The notes beneath the pieces are model-generated. The model had not been told where the DNA came from. It saw only the letters and a list, made by a program, of their open reading frames with translations, and ran no database searches. A program made the translations under genes and the position numbers. Below, one piece after another: positions 1 to 8,133 of a DNA stretch of 64,000 nt (position 1 is the first letter of the stretch; the number at the start of each line of letters is the position of its first letter). This stretch comes from Niastella sp. (GTDB taxonomy: Bacteria; Bacteroidota; Bacteroidia; Chitinophagales; Chitinophagaceae). The stretch covers positions 25,096-89,095 of the forward strand of contig JAGIBF010000031.1 in assembly GCA_017744515.1 (NCBI GenBank), read 5' to 3'.

Positions 1-306
1 TTCCTGCTGGCAGAACAGCTGCGCAGGGCTATTCTGCTCTACTACAAGCAGCAGATCAATAACATCGTGGCGCAGGAAAAAGCCAATGTCCCCAAGAAGG
101 AAACAGTCCATGTGAGAGAAAGTATTACCCAGGCATACCAGTGTAAGCATTGCCTCACTGTATACGATGAGTCTTTTGGCGAACCGGACAATGGGATACC
201 TTTAGGAACAACATTCCAATCACTTCCTACCCATTATTGCTGTCCATTATGTGAGGCGGAGAAGAGTGAGTTTGTGGGGATAGAGCTAATTTATGCAGTT
301 AACTAA
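1..306 (+). CDS. C-terminal part of a rubredoxin-domain protein (5' end outside window)
   Basis: The frame is open from the first base, so this is the 3' end of a longer gene; the 101 visible codons end at TAA 304-306. The last about 55 residues are a rubredoxin domain: a CxxC pair (CKHC), the YD and GIPLGT signatures, an FxxLP turn and a second CxxC (CPLC), which together bind one iron in a small electron-transfer site. The preceding 45 residues are helical and charged, like a linker to a larger domain. Rubredoxin tails occur on FAD oxidoreductases and on nitrate/nitrite assimilation proteins. The molybdenum-cofactor genes 1-8 kb downstream make a nitrate-assimilation partner plausible, but the parent enzyme cannot be identified from this fragment. 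Confidence 0.85.
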   Translation, partial: FLLAEQLRRAILLYYKQQINNIVAQEKANVPKKETVHVRESITQAYQCKHCLTVYDESFGEPDNGIPLGTTFQSLPTHYCCPLCEAEKSEFVGIELIYAVN

Positions 307-324
307 CGTTATCTTTGGGTCTCT

Positions 325-1527
325 ATGCCCTTTTCAACATTGGTCGCCCACTTGGTGCAACGACCTGCCGTAGAACATACAGGTCTGTCCCGGGAAAATG
401 CAAGATTCAACGCATTAACGGGGTTTCGCTGTCTGGCAGCCTGCCTGGTGTTCGTTTACCACAACCGTAAGTACTGGCGTTCTCAACTGCATCCTGAAAT
501 ACTTCGCTTCATCAATGAGCTACATATTGGGGTATCGCTGTTCTTCGTCCTCAGTGGTTTTCTTATTGCTTATACTTACGGCGAAAAGCCTTTACGTTCA
601 TATGGCTCCTATGGCAAGTATATTCTTTTGCGCATTGCCCGGATCATGCCTTTATACTGGCTTATACTGACGTGCTATTACCTGGATCATCCGTATGGGA
701 AAGGGGCCTTCACCTGGCTTACTTATTCACTGGCACACGCTTTCTCGAATGCCCATAATCTTGATGGGCTTGCACAAGCCTGGTCGTTGAATATGGAAAT
801 GATCTTTTACCTGCTGGCTCCCTTGTTATGTATGCTGCAACGGAAACACGTGATCTATCTACTTGCTTTTCTGGTTGCCTTATTTTTTCTTGCATGGGGT
901 GTTGGTTACACCTGGTTTAAGATAAACGGGAATCCACAGAAATACCTTTATCCCATAAATTTCTTACTGCATTCAACCTTCTTTGGCCGCTGTTCCGAAT
1001 TCCTGGCAGGCATGCTACTGGCATCAATCTGGAAAAGCGGGAGCCTGACACTATTGAAGCAACTGCCTCATAAAACACTGATCGGTTTCACGGGTATTTT
1101 TATTACCAGTTATGCCATTGGCCTATTTCAAAAAAACACCTACGTACATGGAACAGACACTATTCCCGGCCTGGTCACTTCTCTATTGGTGCTACCGGCA
1201 TTTACTATCATAGTTTTTGCCGGGCTGATGCAAGAAAGAAACCTGGTACAACGCTTTTTTGCTTCACGGGTTATGGTATTGTTGGGAAATGCTTCTTTTG
1301 CTTTTTACCTTATTCACATCAGCTATGTAAATATGAAGATCAAATCGTGGGTATTACTCCCCGATAGGAACTTCATATTGCTTTGGATAGCAGCGATTAT
1401 ACTGTATTTGTTCGTGGAAAAACCCACCTATCAACTTTGTCGCCGATGGCTGAGCCGTGGCGCCAACCGTAGTAAGAATCAGACTCCCCTCCTTGCTACA
1501 ACCCATTCAACTCCGCATGTGCATTAA
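325..1527 (+). CDS. Acyltransferase family 3 (OafA/YrhL-like) membrane protein
   Basis: A 400-residue integral membrane protein with about ten hydrophobic segments. Family signatures are RFNALTGFRCLAA at about residues 27-39, VYHNRK with the family's conserved histidine, and SLFFVLSGFLIAY at about 71-83. These define the acyltransferase-3 fold, whose members transfer acyl groups (often acetyl) to extracytoplasmic sugars of polysaccharide, lipopolysaccharide or peptidoglycan. The substrate cannot be told from sequence. The gene begins 18 bases after the rubredoxin gene and overlaps the 3' end of the convergent mobA gene by 32 bases (1496-1527). The first 26 residues are soluble, and no later methionine precedes the first conserved motif, so the ATG at 325 is taken as the start. 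Confidence 0.9.
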   Translation: MPFSTLVAHLVQRPAVEHTGLSRENARFNALTGFRCLAACLVFVYHNRKYWRSQLHPEILRFINELHIGVSLFFVLSGFLIAYTYGEKPLRSYGSYGKYILLRIARIMPLYWLILTCYYLDHPYGKGAFTWLTYSLAHAFSNAHNLDGLAQAWSLNMEMIFYLLAPLLCMLQRKHVIYLLAFLVALFFLAWGVGYTWFKINGNPQKYLYPINFLLHSTFFGRCSEFLAGMLLASIWKSGSLTLLKQLPHKTLIGFTGIFITSYAIGLFQKNTYVHGTDTIPGLVTSLLVLPAFTIIVFAGLMQERNLVQRFFASRVMVLLGNASFAFYLIHISYVNMKIKSWVLLPDRNFILLWIAAIILYLFVEKPTYQLCRRWLSRGANRSKNQTPLLATTHSTPHVH

Positions 1528-2077
1528 AATTTCTGAAGTACTGTTCCTGACCAGGCTGCAGAGGTATGAAATGCACAGCTAAATGCTCAAGCATAAACTT
1601 CATGCTATGTCTTGTCAGCTCATTGTTGTGGTAGCTTTGTAAAGTAGCAGCTAATGCTTTTGTTTTGTAGATGGCGCATAAGGGTTCCGGCTCTCCCTGG
1701 TTGGTAAATACGTAAGCATCTTTATCTCCAAACTTACCGGCGGTCATCAGTTGTTCCAACACAGCGCTATCCATCAGCGGCATATCGCAGGCCAATACCA
1801 GTAAATCTTCTCCGGGGTAGCGCTCATGTACACTTAACACGCCAACCAGTGGGCCATGAATATCCAGCCTGTCGTTGTCCTTTACCAATTGCTCTACCGG
1901 GAAAACAGCCGGATAGGTTTCGTATTGAAGGGCATTGACTGAAAGGACGACTGGCAACTGTAAAGCCATCAGCTTATCCAGAGCTGTTTGCGCCCAGGAT
2001 TTCGCCTCCAGCTTGATCAGACCTTTATCGGTTCCCATCCGGGAACTTTGTCCGCCGCATAATACAACTCCTACCAT
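1496..2077 (-). CDS. mobA: Molybdenum cofactor guanylyltransferase MobA
   Basis: A 193-residue cytoplasmic nucleotidyltransferase. The N-terminus carries the GTP-binding signature LCGGQSSRMGTDKGL at about residues 6-20, and a central LACDMPLMD (about 95-103) matches the Mg/GTP site of the family. MobA joins GMP to Mo-molybdopterin to give the bis-MGD cofactor of DMSO-reductase-family enzymes such as assimilatory nitrate reductase. Its length is normal for the family. It is separated from the main Moco operon by a divergent TetR gene. Its 3' end overlaps the convergent acyltransferase gene. A perfect 7-7 inverted repeat and a TATTTTTG box lie 18-43 bases upstream of its ATG, so the TetR neighbour may control it. 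Confidence 0.93.
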   Translation of the reverse strand: MVGVVLCGGQSSRMGTDKGLIKLEAKSWAQTALDKLMALQLPVVLSVNALQYETYPAVFPVEQLVKDNDRLDIHGPLVGVLSVHERYPGEDLLVLACDMPLMDSAVLEQLMTAGKFGDKDAYVFTNQGEPEPLCAIYKTKALAATLQSYHNNELTRHSMKFMLEHLAVHFIPLQPGQEQYFRNFNAHAELNGL

Positions 2078-2094
2078 ATCGCATAATTACCCCA

Positions 2095-2120
2095 CAAAAA
2101 TATCTTATATTCAATAAGAT
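2095..2120 (-). promoter_or_regulatory. mobA promoter box overlapping an operator-like palindrome
   Basis: On the minus strand TATTTTTG (2102 to 2095) matches the Bacteroidetes -7 consensus TAnnTTTG, 17 bases before the mobA ATG; no TTG is seen at the usual -33 spacing. Touching it, 2102-2120 is a perfect inverted repeat, ATCTTAT-N5-ATAAGAT. Its size and its place between mobA and the divergent TetR gene suit a TetR operator. Binding is inferred, not shown. Confidence 0.4.
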
Positions 2121-2212
2121 TAAGCCTTTTTAATGTGCTGAATAAATCAGCAAATCGTTCGTAAATTAGATAAACAACAGCCCACACTCAACGAAAACCG
2201 CTTGCAACCATT

Positions 2213-2806
2213 ATGGGCATCAAAGAACGTAAAGAACGCTCCAAAGTCAAGGTCCACGCAGACATCCTCAAGGCTGCCTTGTGTATCATCAAACTGGAAG
2301 GATGTTCAGCGCTTAGTATGCGCAGGATCGCTGAAAGTATCGAATACGCAGTCCCGGTCATCTACGAACATTTTGAGAATAAAGAAGCCATTCTCGTCGA
2401 ACTCTGCCGGCAAGGTTACGAAACACTGATCAGTCAGGTCAACAAGCATAGCAAAGGCATCGCTGCTCCCCGGGAAAGGCTGGAAATCATCCTCAATACG
2501 CTATGGGAATTCGCCAACAAAGAGCAGGAGCTTTATCAACTGATGTATTCCGTAGGCATCGGCTGTAACAATGTGAAACAAACATTCCCCGAAGTCATCA
2601 CCTTCAACAGGATGGTGAAGGATGAGATCAGGACGCTGCCCGCAATCGCCAAAGGCAAATTAGCCGAAGACCGGTTGCAATGCAAATACCTCACCTGTGT
2701 ATCTGTAGTGCACGGTCTTGTTTCGGTCAATTATTTTATGAAAGACATCGATCCTGCCATCAACCGGAAAGTGCTGAAAGATGCGATCGATCATATCGTG
2801 CATTAA
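2213..2806 (+). CDS. TetR/AcrR family transcriptional regulator
   Basis: A 197-residue protein with an N-terminal helix-turn-helix at about residues 14-60: the region around ILKAALCII, LSMRRIAESI and PVIYEHFENKEAIL is typical of TetR DNA-binding domains. The C-terminal helical domain resembles the WHG-type ligand-binding region. The ligand is unknown. It is divergent from mobA and convergent with the moaC-moaB fusion gene, so it is placed to sense something connected with molybdenum or nitrate metabolism and to repress mobA and itself. The palindrome at 2102-2120 is its best candidate site. An overlapping 75-codon frame from 2202 is a shadow. Confidence 0.88.
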   Translation: MGIKERKERSKVKVHADILKAALCIIKLEGCSALSMRRIAESIEYAVPVIYEHFENKEAILVELCRQGYETLISQVNKHSKGIAAPRERLEIILNTLWEFANKEQELYQLMYSVGIGCNNVKQTFPEVITFNRMVKDEIRTLPAIAKGKLAEDRLQCKYLTCVSVVHGLVSVNYFMKDIDPAINRKVLKDAIDHIVH

Positions 2807-2859
2807 TATAAGCCCCAATCAACATTGAAGACACTAAAGCAGTTTAACGGCAGGATTAA

Positions 2860-3774
2860 TCAATCATGCCGCATCCCTTCTGCCACACGGAAAACATGCA
2901 GGATATAAGGAAACAAGGCATCCATCGTTTCAGCCGCTCCACGGGTAGAGCCGGGCAATGTTATTACCAACGTGTTACCAATAAACCCCGCTACTCCCCT
3001 GCTCAACATAGCATACGGAGTGCGGTCCTGGCCATAACTGCGTGCAGCTTCCATGATGCCGGGAACAGCTCTGTCGAGTAACGGCGTGATGGCTTCGGGC
3101 GTCACATCGCGCGGGGAAAGGCCGGTGCCGCCGGTAAATAAAACAAGGTGATAATTTTCATTGCTGAGCTGACCGGCTTTCTCCTGTATCAATGCAAACT
3201 CATCGGGGATGATCTCGTACAAAGCGGTGGACAGCCCATGCTTCTCCAGCTTCTCCATGATAGCCTTTCCGGCGGAATCCTGCTTGCTGCCTGCCGAAAC
3301 GCTATCAGAACAAACAATAACCGCACAACGCAACAAGGCAGCTTTGCCGGCATCTTTAAAATCAGTTTTGCCGCCTTTCTTCTGCTGCAGGCCGATCTCA
3401 CTTACCACCACTCCCTTATCGATCGGCTTCAGCATATCATACATGGTCAATGCCGTAATGGCAGCACCGTGCATAGCTTCTACTTCCACGCCTGTTTTAT
3501 AGATGGTGTGCACCTCTACTGAAATAATAACCGTAAGCTCTTCTATTGCATAGGTAATGGCCGTATACTCTACCGGCAGTGGATGACAATCGGGAATGAC
3601 ATCACTGGTCTTCTTCACCGCCAGCAGACCAGCTGCACGGGCAAACTCAAACACATCGCCTTTGGGTACTTTCCTGTCTTGGATAGCCTGGATGGTTTCA
3701 GGTTTCGATACCGTGAGGCGGGCCGTAGCGATAGCTGTACGCAGGCTGCTGACCTTGGGAGTGATGTTTACCAT
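2860..3774 (-). CDS. moaCB: MoaC-MoaB/MogA fusion (molybdopterin biosynthesis)
   Basis: A 304-residue bifunctional protein. Residues 1 to about 145 are MoaC, cyclic pyranopterin monophosphate synthase, with [15 protein letters not shown] and [17 protein letters not shown] around the active site. MoaC turns the MoaA product into cPMP. Residues from about 150 are a MoaB/MogA-type domain with the [14 protein letters not shown] loop (about 215-228) and [19 protein letters not shown], which adenylates molybdopterin before metal insertion. Such MoaC-MoaB fusions occur in Bacteroidetes. It is the last gene of the minus-strand operon, 2 bases after moaE, so the two are probably translationally coupled. 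The gene ends 53 bases from the convergent TetR gene. Confidence 0.93.
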   Translation of the reverse strand: MVNITPKVSSLRTAIATARLTVSKPETIQAIQDRKVPKGDVFEFARAAGLLAVKKTSDVIPDCHPLPVEYTAITYAIEELTVIISVEVHTIYKTGVEVEAMHGAAITALTMYDMLKPIDKGVVVSEIGLQQKKGGKTDFKDAGKAALLRCAVIVCSDSVSAGSKQDSAGKAIMEKLEKHGLSTALYEIIPDEFALIQEKAGQLSNENYHLVLFTGGTGLSPRDVTPEAITPLLDRAVPGIMEAARSYGQDRTPYAMLSRGVAGFIGNTLVITLPGSTRGAAETMDALFPYILHVFRVAEGMRHD

Positions 3775-3776
3775 GC

Positions 3777-4217
3777 TTATTTATTTTCCTTCCACTGGTG
3801 TGTTTCGTTATCAAATATTTCCCGGCCCCAGATGGGCAGCTCGTTCTTGATGCGCTCCACCACTTCTTCGCAGGCCGCAATGGCTGCTTTGCGATGACCG
3901 GAAGAAGTGAAAACAAACAGGCATATATCGCCTGCTTTCACAGCTCCGAGGCTGTGGTGAATGTGCATGCAGGTAAGGGAATATTTACTGAAGATGTCCT
4001 CGCGGATAATGTGCATCTTTTCCAACGCCATTTCTTCGTAGGTGGTGTATTCGATCGCAGTTACCGTCTTGCCATCTATCCTGTCGCTACGTACCTGTCC
4101 CATGAAAATACTATGGGCGCCGATATCGGTTTTGGTGCTGTGCTTCTGTATACTCTCTGCTACAAAAGCCGGCGCAATGGCACCTTGCATAAATATGTTT
4201 TTGATCTTCTTTTCCAT
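3777..4217 (-). CDS. moaE: Molybdopterin synthase catalytic subunit MoaE
   Basis: The large subunit of molybdopterin synthase, which uses the thiocarboxylated tail of MoaD to put the two dithiolene sulfurs into cPMP. The start at 4217 (MEKKIKN) gives 146 residues, the usual family length, and leaves 19 bases after moaD; a longer frame from 4268 would overlap moaD. Family motifs seen are [23 protein letters not shown], and [16 protein letters not shown] followed by [12 protein letters not shown]. Near the C-terminus the sequence reads [11 protein letters not shown]. The lysine matching E. coli Lys119 is kept, but the position of Lys126 is glycine. This may be lineage-typical rather than a defect. 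Confidence 0.92.
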   Translation of the reverse strand: MEKKIKNIFMQGAIAPAFVAESIQKHSTKTDIGAHSIFMGQVRSDRIDGKTVTAIEYTTYEEMALEKMHIIREDIFSKYSLTCMHIHHSLGAVKAGDICLFVFTSSGHRKAAIAACEEVVERIKNELPIWGREIFDNETHQWKENK

Positions 4218-4236
4218 AGTTAAACGATAAAACCGG

Positions 4237-4470
4237 TTATCCACCTGAATAGGGAGGCAATAAGGCAATTACAGATGAGGGTTGTAATACTGTATTGCCT
4301 GTGGCCACATCTTTATCCACCGCTACCAGGTATGGAATACTTTGTAGGGAGGGGAACATGGTCTCCAGCTTACGCCGCAATGCGTCCGTGTCAGCCACCT
4401 GATCTACTTCGAGGGTTTGACTGCCCGCCATCTCTGCAAACTGGCCAAAAAGCCGGATAATTAGTGCCAT
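4237..4470 (-). CDS. moaD: Molybdopterin synthase sulfur carrier subunit MoaD
   Basis: A 77-residue ubiquitin-fold protein ending in the diagnostic Gly-Gly (YSGG), with LLPPYSGG matching the family tail. The terminal glycine is adenylated by MoeB, loaded with sulfur as a thiocarboxylate and docks into MoaE. The order moaD then moaE on the minus strand, 19 bases apart, is the usual one. No moeB/thiF-type activating enzyme is visible in the window, so that step must be encoded elsewhere or upstream. Confidence 0.92.
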   Translation of the reverse strand: MALIIRLFGQFAEMAGSQTLEVDQVADTDALRRKLETMFPSLQSIPYLVAVDKDVATGNTVLQPSSVIALLPPYSGG

Positions 4471-4484
4471 GATGACAAAGTTAC

Positions 4485-5225
4485 TTAGCTTTTGAATAGT
4501 AAATGAAAGATGGCTACCAGCAATACTGCCACCAGGATATACTTCAGCACGCTTTGTTTTAGTTTGGCAGCTCCCAGGTAAGAACCCGCCAGACCACCGG
4601 CAAAAGCTATTCCGATATAGGCGTACATGGCAGGCGTAAAGGATAGCGTGCCTGCATGGTATTGACCAATCAGTCCTGCCACTGAATTGAGGAAAATAAA
4701 AATGGCGCTGATGGCAGCTGTTTGTTTTTGATTGGTCCAGTGAAGCAATAACAGGATGGGAGAAAGAATAACACCACCGCCAATGCCAATAAGGCCCGAT
4801 ACAAAGCCAATCGATCCGCCGATAATGAACAAAGCGATCCGGTTGGCCGGACGTGCTTTTCCTGCGCCAGTCTTTTCCGGCAGCAGGAAACGGAGCACCG
4901 ATAGCAGCAGCATGATGCCCAATATCTTTTTATAAATCCCGGTTTGTATAGTGATCAACGCGCCTACGTACGACATAGGAATGGAAGCTACCACCAGTGG
5001 CCAGCAGATCTCTTTTTTGAAATGCTGTGCCCTGTAATACTGCACAAAAGAAGCCCCCGCAACGAAAAGATTTAATACCAGTGCAGTAGGACGCATCACA
5101 GCTACCGACATGCCAAATAAAGCCATCAAAGCCAGGTATCCGCTGGCGCCACCATGTCCTACGGAAGCATATAAAAAAGCCACCAGCAATAAAAGACAGA
5201 AGAAGAGTATTTGCGTTATATCCAT
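4485..5225 (-). CDS. TSUP-family (TauE/SafE) membrane transporter
   Basis: A 246-residue membrane protein with about eight hydrophobic segments and the TSUP signatures: ASVGHGGASGYLAL at about residues 20-33 and its inverted-repeat counterpart GFVSGLIGIGGGVILSP at about 139-155. TSUP proteins move sulfur-containing anions such as sulfite, taurine-derived sulfonates or thiosulfate, though substrates vary. It lies inside the Moco operon, 14 bases upstream of moaD and 3 bases after moeA, so it is co-transcribed. Because MoaD/MoaE consume sulfur, a link to sulfur supply is attractive; an oxyanion substrate such as molybdate is an alternative. Both are inference from position. Confidence 0.88.
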   Translation of the reverse strand: MDITQILFFCLLLLVAFLYASVGHGGASGYLALMALFGMSVAVMRPTALVLNLFVAGASFVQYYRAQHFKKEICWPLVVASIPMSYVGALITIQTGIYKKILGIMLLLSVLRFLLPEKTGAGKARPANRIALFIIGGSIGFVSGLIGIGGGVILSPILLLLHWTNQKQTAAISAIFIFLNSVAGLIGQYHAGTLSFTPAMYAYIGIAFAGGLAGSYLGAAKLKQSVLKYILVAVLLVAIFHLLFKS

Positions 5226-5228
5226 TGC

Positions 5229-6440
5229 TTATACGGGTAATAAATGTACTTCTACCATTTGTCCTTTCAGTATATCTCCCGTCTCTTCCGGCACAACGAT
5301 CAAACAATTGCCCACCGCAAAGGAATGCATGCGGAATGATTCCTGCGCCTGCAATACCCGCACTCCTTCTTTATCCCAATAGCCTTTCAGGAACTGGGTA
5401 AGTCCCGGCTTCCTATGAAAATCATTGAGCAGGCGCATTTGCATCACAGGCAGGGCAGGTTGCGGATAACCCATCTGCTCGCGTATGCAAGGGTATACGT
5501 ATTCGTAAAAGCAGGTCAATACAGAAGAAGGATTACCGGGCAGACCAAATACCAGCTGCTCATCTCTTTTACCAAAGTATAGTGGTTTGCCGGGCCTTTG
5601 CCGCAGCTTGTGAAAAATTTGTGTTACGCCGCAGGTTTCCAATGCCTGGGCTACGTAGTCGTAGTTACCAACACTAACTCCGCCGGTGATCAATACCATG
5701 TCTGAAGCAGATAAAGCAGCTGCAACAGTTTGCAGTAGTATATCGAAATCATCTTCTGCGGTCATCACCGCAACAGGACCTACCTGCATTTGCTGCAAGG
5801 CCGTGCGCAGGGTATAAGAGTTGGATTCATACACTTGCCCATATTCCAGGGAAGCACCGGGCTTTTGCAGTTCATCGCCTGTAACGATAATGGTAATAGA
5901 TGGTGATGGATACACAGCCACTTTATGCATACCCATGCCTGCCAGGAAACCTATCGCGGCAGGCGTCAGCAAAGCGCCGTTGGGCAATGCCAGCTCACCA
6001 GCCCTTATTTCAGCACCGATACCTCTTACATTAAAGCCCGGTTGCAGTTCGACATCATCGATGATCAGTTCATTGCCATTTACACGCACTTTTTCCTGCA
6101 TCACCACCGTATCGGCTCCGGCTGGTAATGGCGCTCCTGTAAAAATGCGGGCAGCCTGTCCGGCTGTGATGGTCAGCGGTGCCTTAGCGCCCGCTGCCAT
6201 TTCCCCGGCAATCTGCAGAGGTTGTTGTTTCCAGGTATCATACCGGAATGCATAACCATCCATAGCGCTTTGTTCAAAAGCAGGAATGGATATGTCAGCA
6301 TAGATGCTGGCAGCCAGTACCTTTCCCAAGGCATTTTCAAGGGGAATGGTTATCGGCAATCCCAAAGTGGTGTTGGCTGATATCAATACTTTCGCCTGCT
6401 CGACAGATAGCATAGTAGAATTTTCTTTCTTGTTGCTCAT
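5229..6440 (-). CDS. moeA: Molybdopterin molybdenumtransferase MoeA
   Basis: A 403-residue MoeA. N-terminal motifs include PAFEQSAMDGYAFR at about residues 53-66 and GAPLPAGADTVVMQE at about 102-116. The central MogA-like domain shows IIVTGDEL, ITGGVSVGNYDYV and FGLPGNPSSVLTCF, and domain IV runs to the end at VHLLPV. MoeA inserts molybdate into adenylated molybdopterin and releases AMP. The upstream SelW-like gene overlaps its ATG by one base (stop and start share 6440), which suggests translational coupling. Confidence 0.94.
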   Translation of the reverse strand: MSNKKENSTMLSVEQAKVLISANTTLGLPITIPLENALGKVLAASIYADISIPAFEQSAMDGYAFRYDTWKQQPLQIAGEMAAGAKAPLTITAGQAARIFTGAPLPAGADTVVMQEKVRVNGNELIIDDVELQPGFNVRGIGAEIRAGELALPNGALLTPAAIGFLAGMGMHKVAVYPSPSITIIVTGDELQKPGASLEYGQVYESNSYTLRTALQQMQVGPVAVMTAEDDFDILLQTVAAALSASDMVLITGGVSVGNYDYVAQALETCGVTQIFHKLRQRPGKPLYFGKRDEQLVFGLPGNPSSVLTCFYEYVYPCIREQMGYPQPALPVMQMRLLNDFHRKPGLTQFLKGYWDKEGVRVLQAQESFRMHSFAVGNCLIVVPEETGDILKGQMVEVHLLPV

Positions 6441-6718
6441 TATTTCTTATCGGAATGTCCAAGACTTTTGGTGGGATTTACTACATCACGCACCAGTTGT
6501 TTCAATTCTTTTATTTCGGGAAAGTGACCAGACTCTTTGCGGTCAAATACAATTTCGTCGTTGATATAGATCGTATAACGGCCACCTGTTTCGGAAGGCA
6601 GCAAGGTTACGCTCTTAATTTCTTCACTGAAGGTAGTCAGCAGTTCCTGGGCCATGTAAGCGGCCCTTAACATCCAGCCGCATTTGGGACAGTATTCAAT
6701 CGTAATGGTTGGTTTCAT
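6440..6718 (-). CDS. SelT/SelW/SelH (Rdx) family thioredoxin-fold protein, Cys form
   Basis: A 92-residue protein with the Rdx-family start IEYCPKCGW (Cys10, Cys13). SelW homologues have CxxU or CxxC there, so this is the cysteine, non-selenium form. Later LPSETGGRYTIYIND and RKESGHFPEIKELKQLVRD match the family. Rdx proteins have a thioredoxin-like fold and are thought to be redox-active, but their bacterial role is unsettled. The gene sits between moaA and moeA and overlaps moeA by one base, so it belongs to the Moco operon. A part in thiol or persulfide handling during dithiolene formation is an inference from that position. Confidence 0.85.
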   Translation of the reverse strand: MKPTITIEYCPKCGWMLRAAYMAQELLTTFSEEIKSVTLLPSETGGRYTIYINDEIVFDRKESGHFPEIKELKQLVRDVVNPTKSLGHSDKK

Positions 6719-6756
6719 GCAACAGTATAGGTAAAGGTTGGTATTGTTTGTAATCC

Positions 6757-6837
6757 TGTCACCCTGAGCTTGACGAAGGGCACTTTGAAAAGACTTCGAC
6801 AGAGTTTATCCCATCATAGCGGGACTCAGTCTGACAT
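6757..6837. repeat. Dispersed palindromic repeat, copy 1
   Basis: The sequence begins GTCACCCTGAGCTTGACGAA and ends in GGGACTCAGTCTGACA, and the ends are imperfect inverted repeats. Related copies lie at 25366-25450, 53953-54022 and 55481-55550. This one fills the 125-base gap between moaA and the SelW-like gene, inside the presumed Moco transcript. Confidence 0.75.
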
Positions 6838-6843
6838 TATATG

Positions 6844-7824
6844 TCAGCCACCAATGGCGATCATCGTTCTGTTCTGGATCGACTCAGGATCAGTGTGTGC
6901 AAAATCAGTAACAAACTGCCCGCCACGCTCCGCTGCTTTTGTCCATATGCACTCCCGGATCAATGGCTCCAGGTCTTCTCCCTTGCGCAAAGCCCCTAAC
7001 AGGTCTGTTTCTGTTTTGGAAAAGAGGCAGTTTTTCATTTTGCCATCTGCAGTAAGCCGCATGCGGTTGCAATCGCCACAGAAAGGCTTTGTCATGGTAC
7101 TGATCACGGCAAAGGTACCGGCATGACCTGTTACCTGGAAATTTTTAGCCGTATCATGCTTCTTATGGCGAATGGGTTCAAATGTGTAATCATGTGCTGC
7201 TATATCCAATATCTCCTGCAAGCCGATCACCTTTTCATGGTCCCAGTGGTTGCCGGTAAAGGGCATAAATTCAATAAAACGGATATGCAGTGGCAGCTCT
7301 TTTGTTAGTGCAATAAATTGGGATATCTCATTATCATTCACACCCTTCATAGCTACTACATTCACTTTTACCCGCATACCCAGCTGCGCCATGAGGTGGA
7401 TGTTCTTGTATACTTGTTGAAAGTTATCTCGTTTGGTAAGGAACAGGAACTTCTCTTGCTCCAAAGTGTCGAGGCTGATGTTGATAGAGCGCATGCCAGC
7501 TTGCTGCAAATCGTCAGCAAACTCATGCAATCGTATCCCATTGGTGGTCATAGTGAGTTCCACCGGATAGTTGCCCAGCTGCCTGATGATCTCACCCGCC
7601 CCTTTACGTACCAACGGCTCACCACCAGTTAACCTGATCTTCTTTACACCCAACTTCACGAAAAGACCGGCAATGTGATCGATCTCATCCGGCTGCATGA
7701 GGTGCTTATTGGGAAGGCAGGCTATTTTTTCATCGGGCATGCAGTAGAAACAACGCAGGTTGCAGTTGTCGGTCAGCGAGATCCGCAAATAATCATGAAC
7801 CCTGTTATAAGAATCAATCAGCAT
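6844..7824 (-). CDS. moaA: GTP 3',8-cyclase MoaA
   Basis: A 326-residue radical SAM enzyme for the first Moco step, GTP to 3',8-cyclo-7,8-dihydro-GTP. The N-terminal cluster motif is CNLRCFYC (Cys21, Cys25, Cys28), followed by KIRLTGGEPLVRKG. The C-terminal second cluster motif is PFCGDCNRMRLTADGKMKNC at about residues 255-274. The protein ends in Gly-Gly, as functional MoaA enzymes do. It is the first gene of the minus-strand Moco operon. The 238 bases between its ATG and the hairpin at 8063 hold no recognisable gene, and I could not fit a Moco riboswitch there. Confidence 0.95.
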   Translation of the reverse strand: MLIDSYNRVHDYLRISLTDNCNLRCFYCMPDEKIACLPNKHLMQPDEIDHIAGLFVKLGVKKIRLTGGEPLVRKGAGEIIRQLGNYPVELTMTTNGIRLHEFADDLQQAGMRSINISLDTLEQEKFLFLTKRDNFQQVYKNIHLMAQLGMRVKVNVVAMKGVNDNEISQFIALTKELPLHIRFIEFMPFTGNHWDHEKVIGLQEILDIAAHDYTFEPIRHKKHDTAKNFQVTGHAGTFAVISTMTKPFCGDCNRMRLTADGKMKNCLFSKTETDLLGALRKGEDLEPLIRECIWTKAAERGGQFVTDFAHTDPESIQNRTMIAIGG

Positions 7825-8062
7825 GCACTATTCAATTGATAATTAACCCATTATTAAGCCCATCACCTTATCCTGACCCAAGTCACAAAACAATGGGCTA
7901 CCATCCATAAAGATACCGCAAAACCATGACTTTATGCTCTTTACTTTATGTAATCCGGTCCATCCTGGCATCAGTAAAAGAGAAAGCAATTTGTCAACAA
8001 CAAAATGATAAGGTATGTTCAGGATCAGCTGTTCAATTTTACTGTAATCTCTTTGCTTCACC
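7825..8062. other. moaA upstream region without a recognised gene
   Basis: This is the 5' region of the minus-strand Moco operon. It is AT-rich near the moaA ATG. No TAnnTTTG box, tRNA, long hairpin or conserved riboswitch core could be recognised. Short frames here show no coding signature. Confidence 0.4.
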
Positions 8063-8101
8063 GGCCCCCGCGGGGCCAAAGCTTTGTAGAATGTACATTC
8101 T
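8063..8101. repeat. Left inverted end (hairpin) of the IS200-like/RAYT unit
   Basis: 8063-8077 is a hairpin, GGCCCC-cgc-GGGGCC. The 20 bases 8072-8091 are the exact reverse complement of 8717-8736 on the other side of the transposase gene. It continues into a perfect 14-base palindrome, AGAATGTACATTCT, at 8088-8101. The layout matches the REP-like ends recognised by Y1 transposases. Confidence 0.75.
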
Positions 8102-8133
8102 TATATTGCATTTGCCCCTTTAGGGACTACGCT

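Noticed and set aside
310..317. TATCTTTG, a perfect TAnnTTTG box in front of the acyltransferase
   Set aside because: It ends 7 bases from the ATG and has no TTG at the -33 distance. A leaderless transcript is possible, but the match may be chance.
7825..8062. Possible Moco riboswitch before moaA
   Set aside because: No conserved stem arrangement could be recognised by eye in the minus-strand leader; a covariance-model search would decide.
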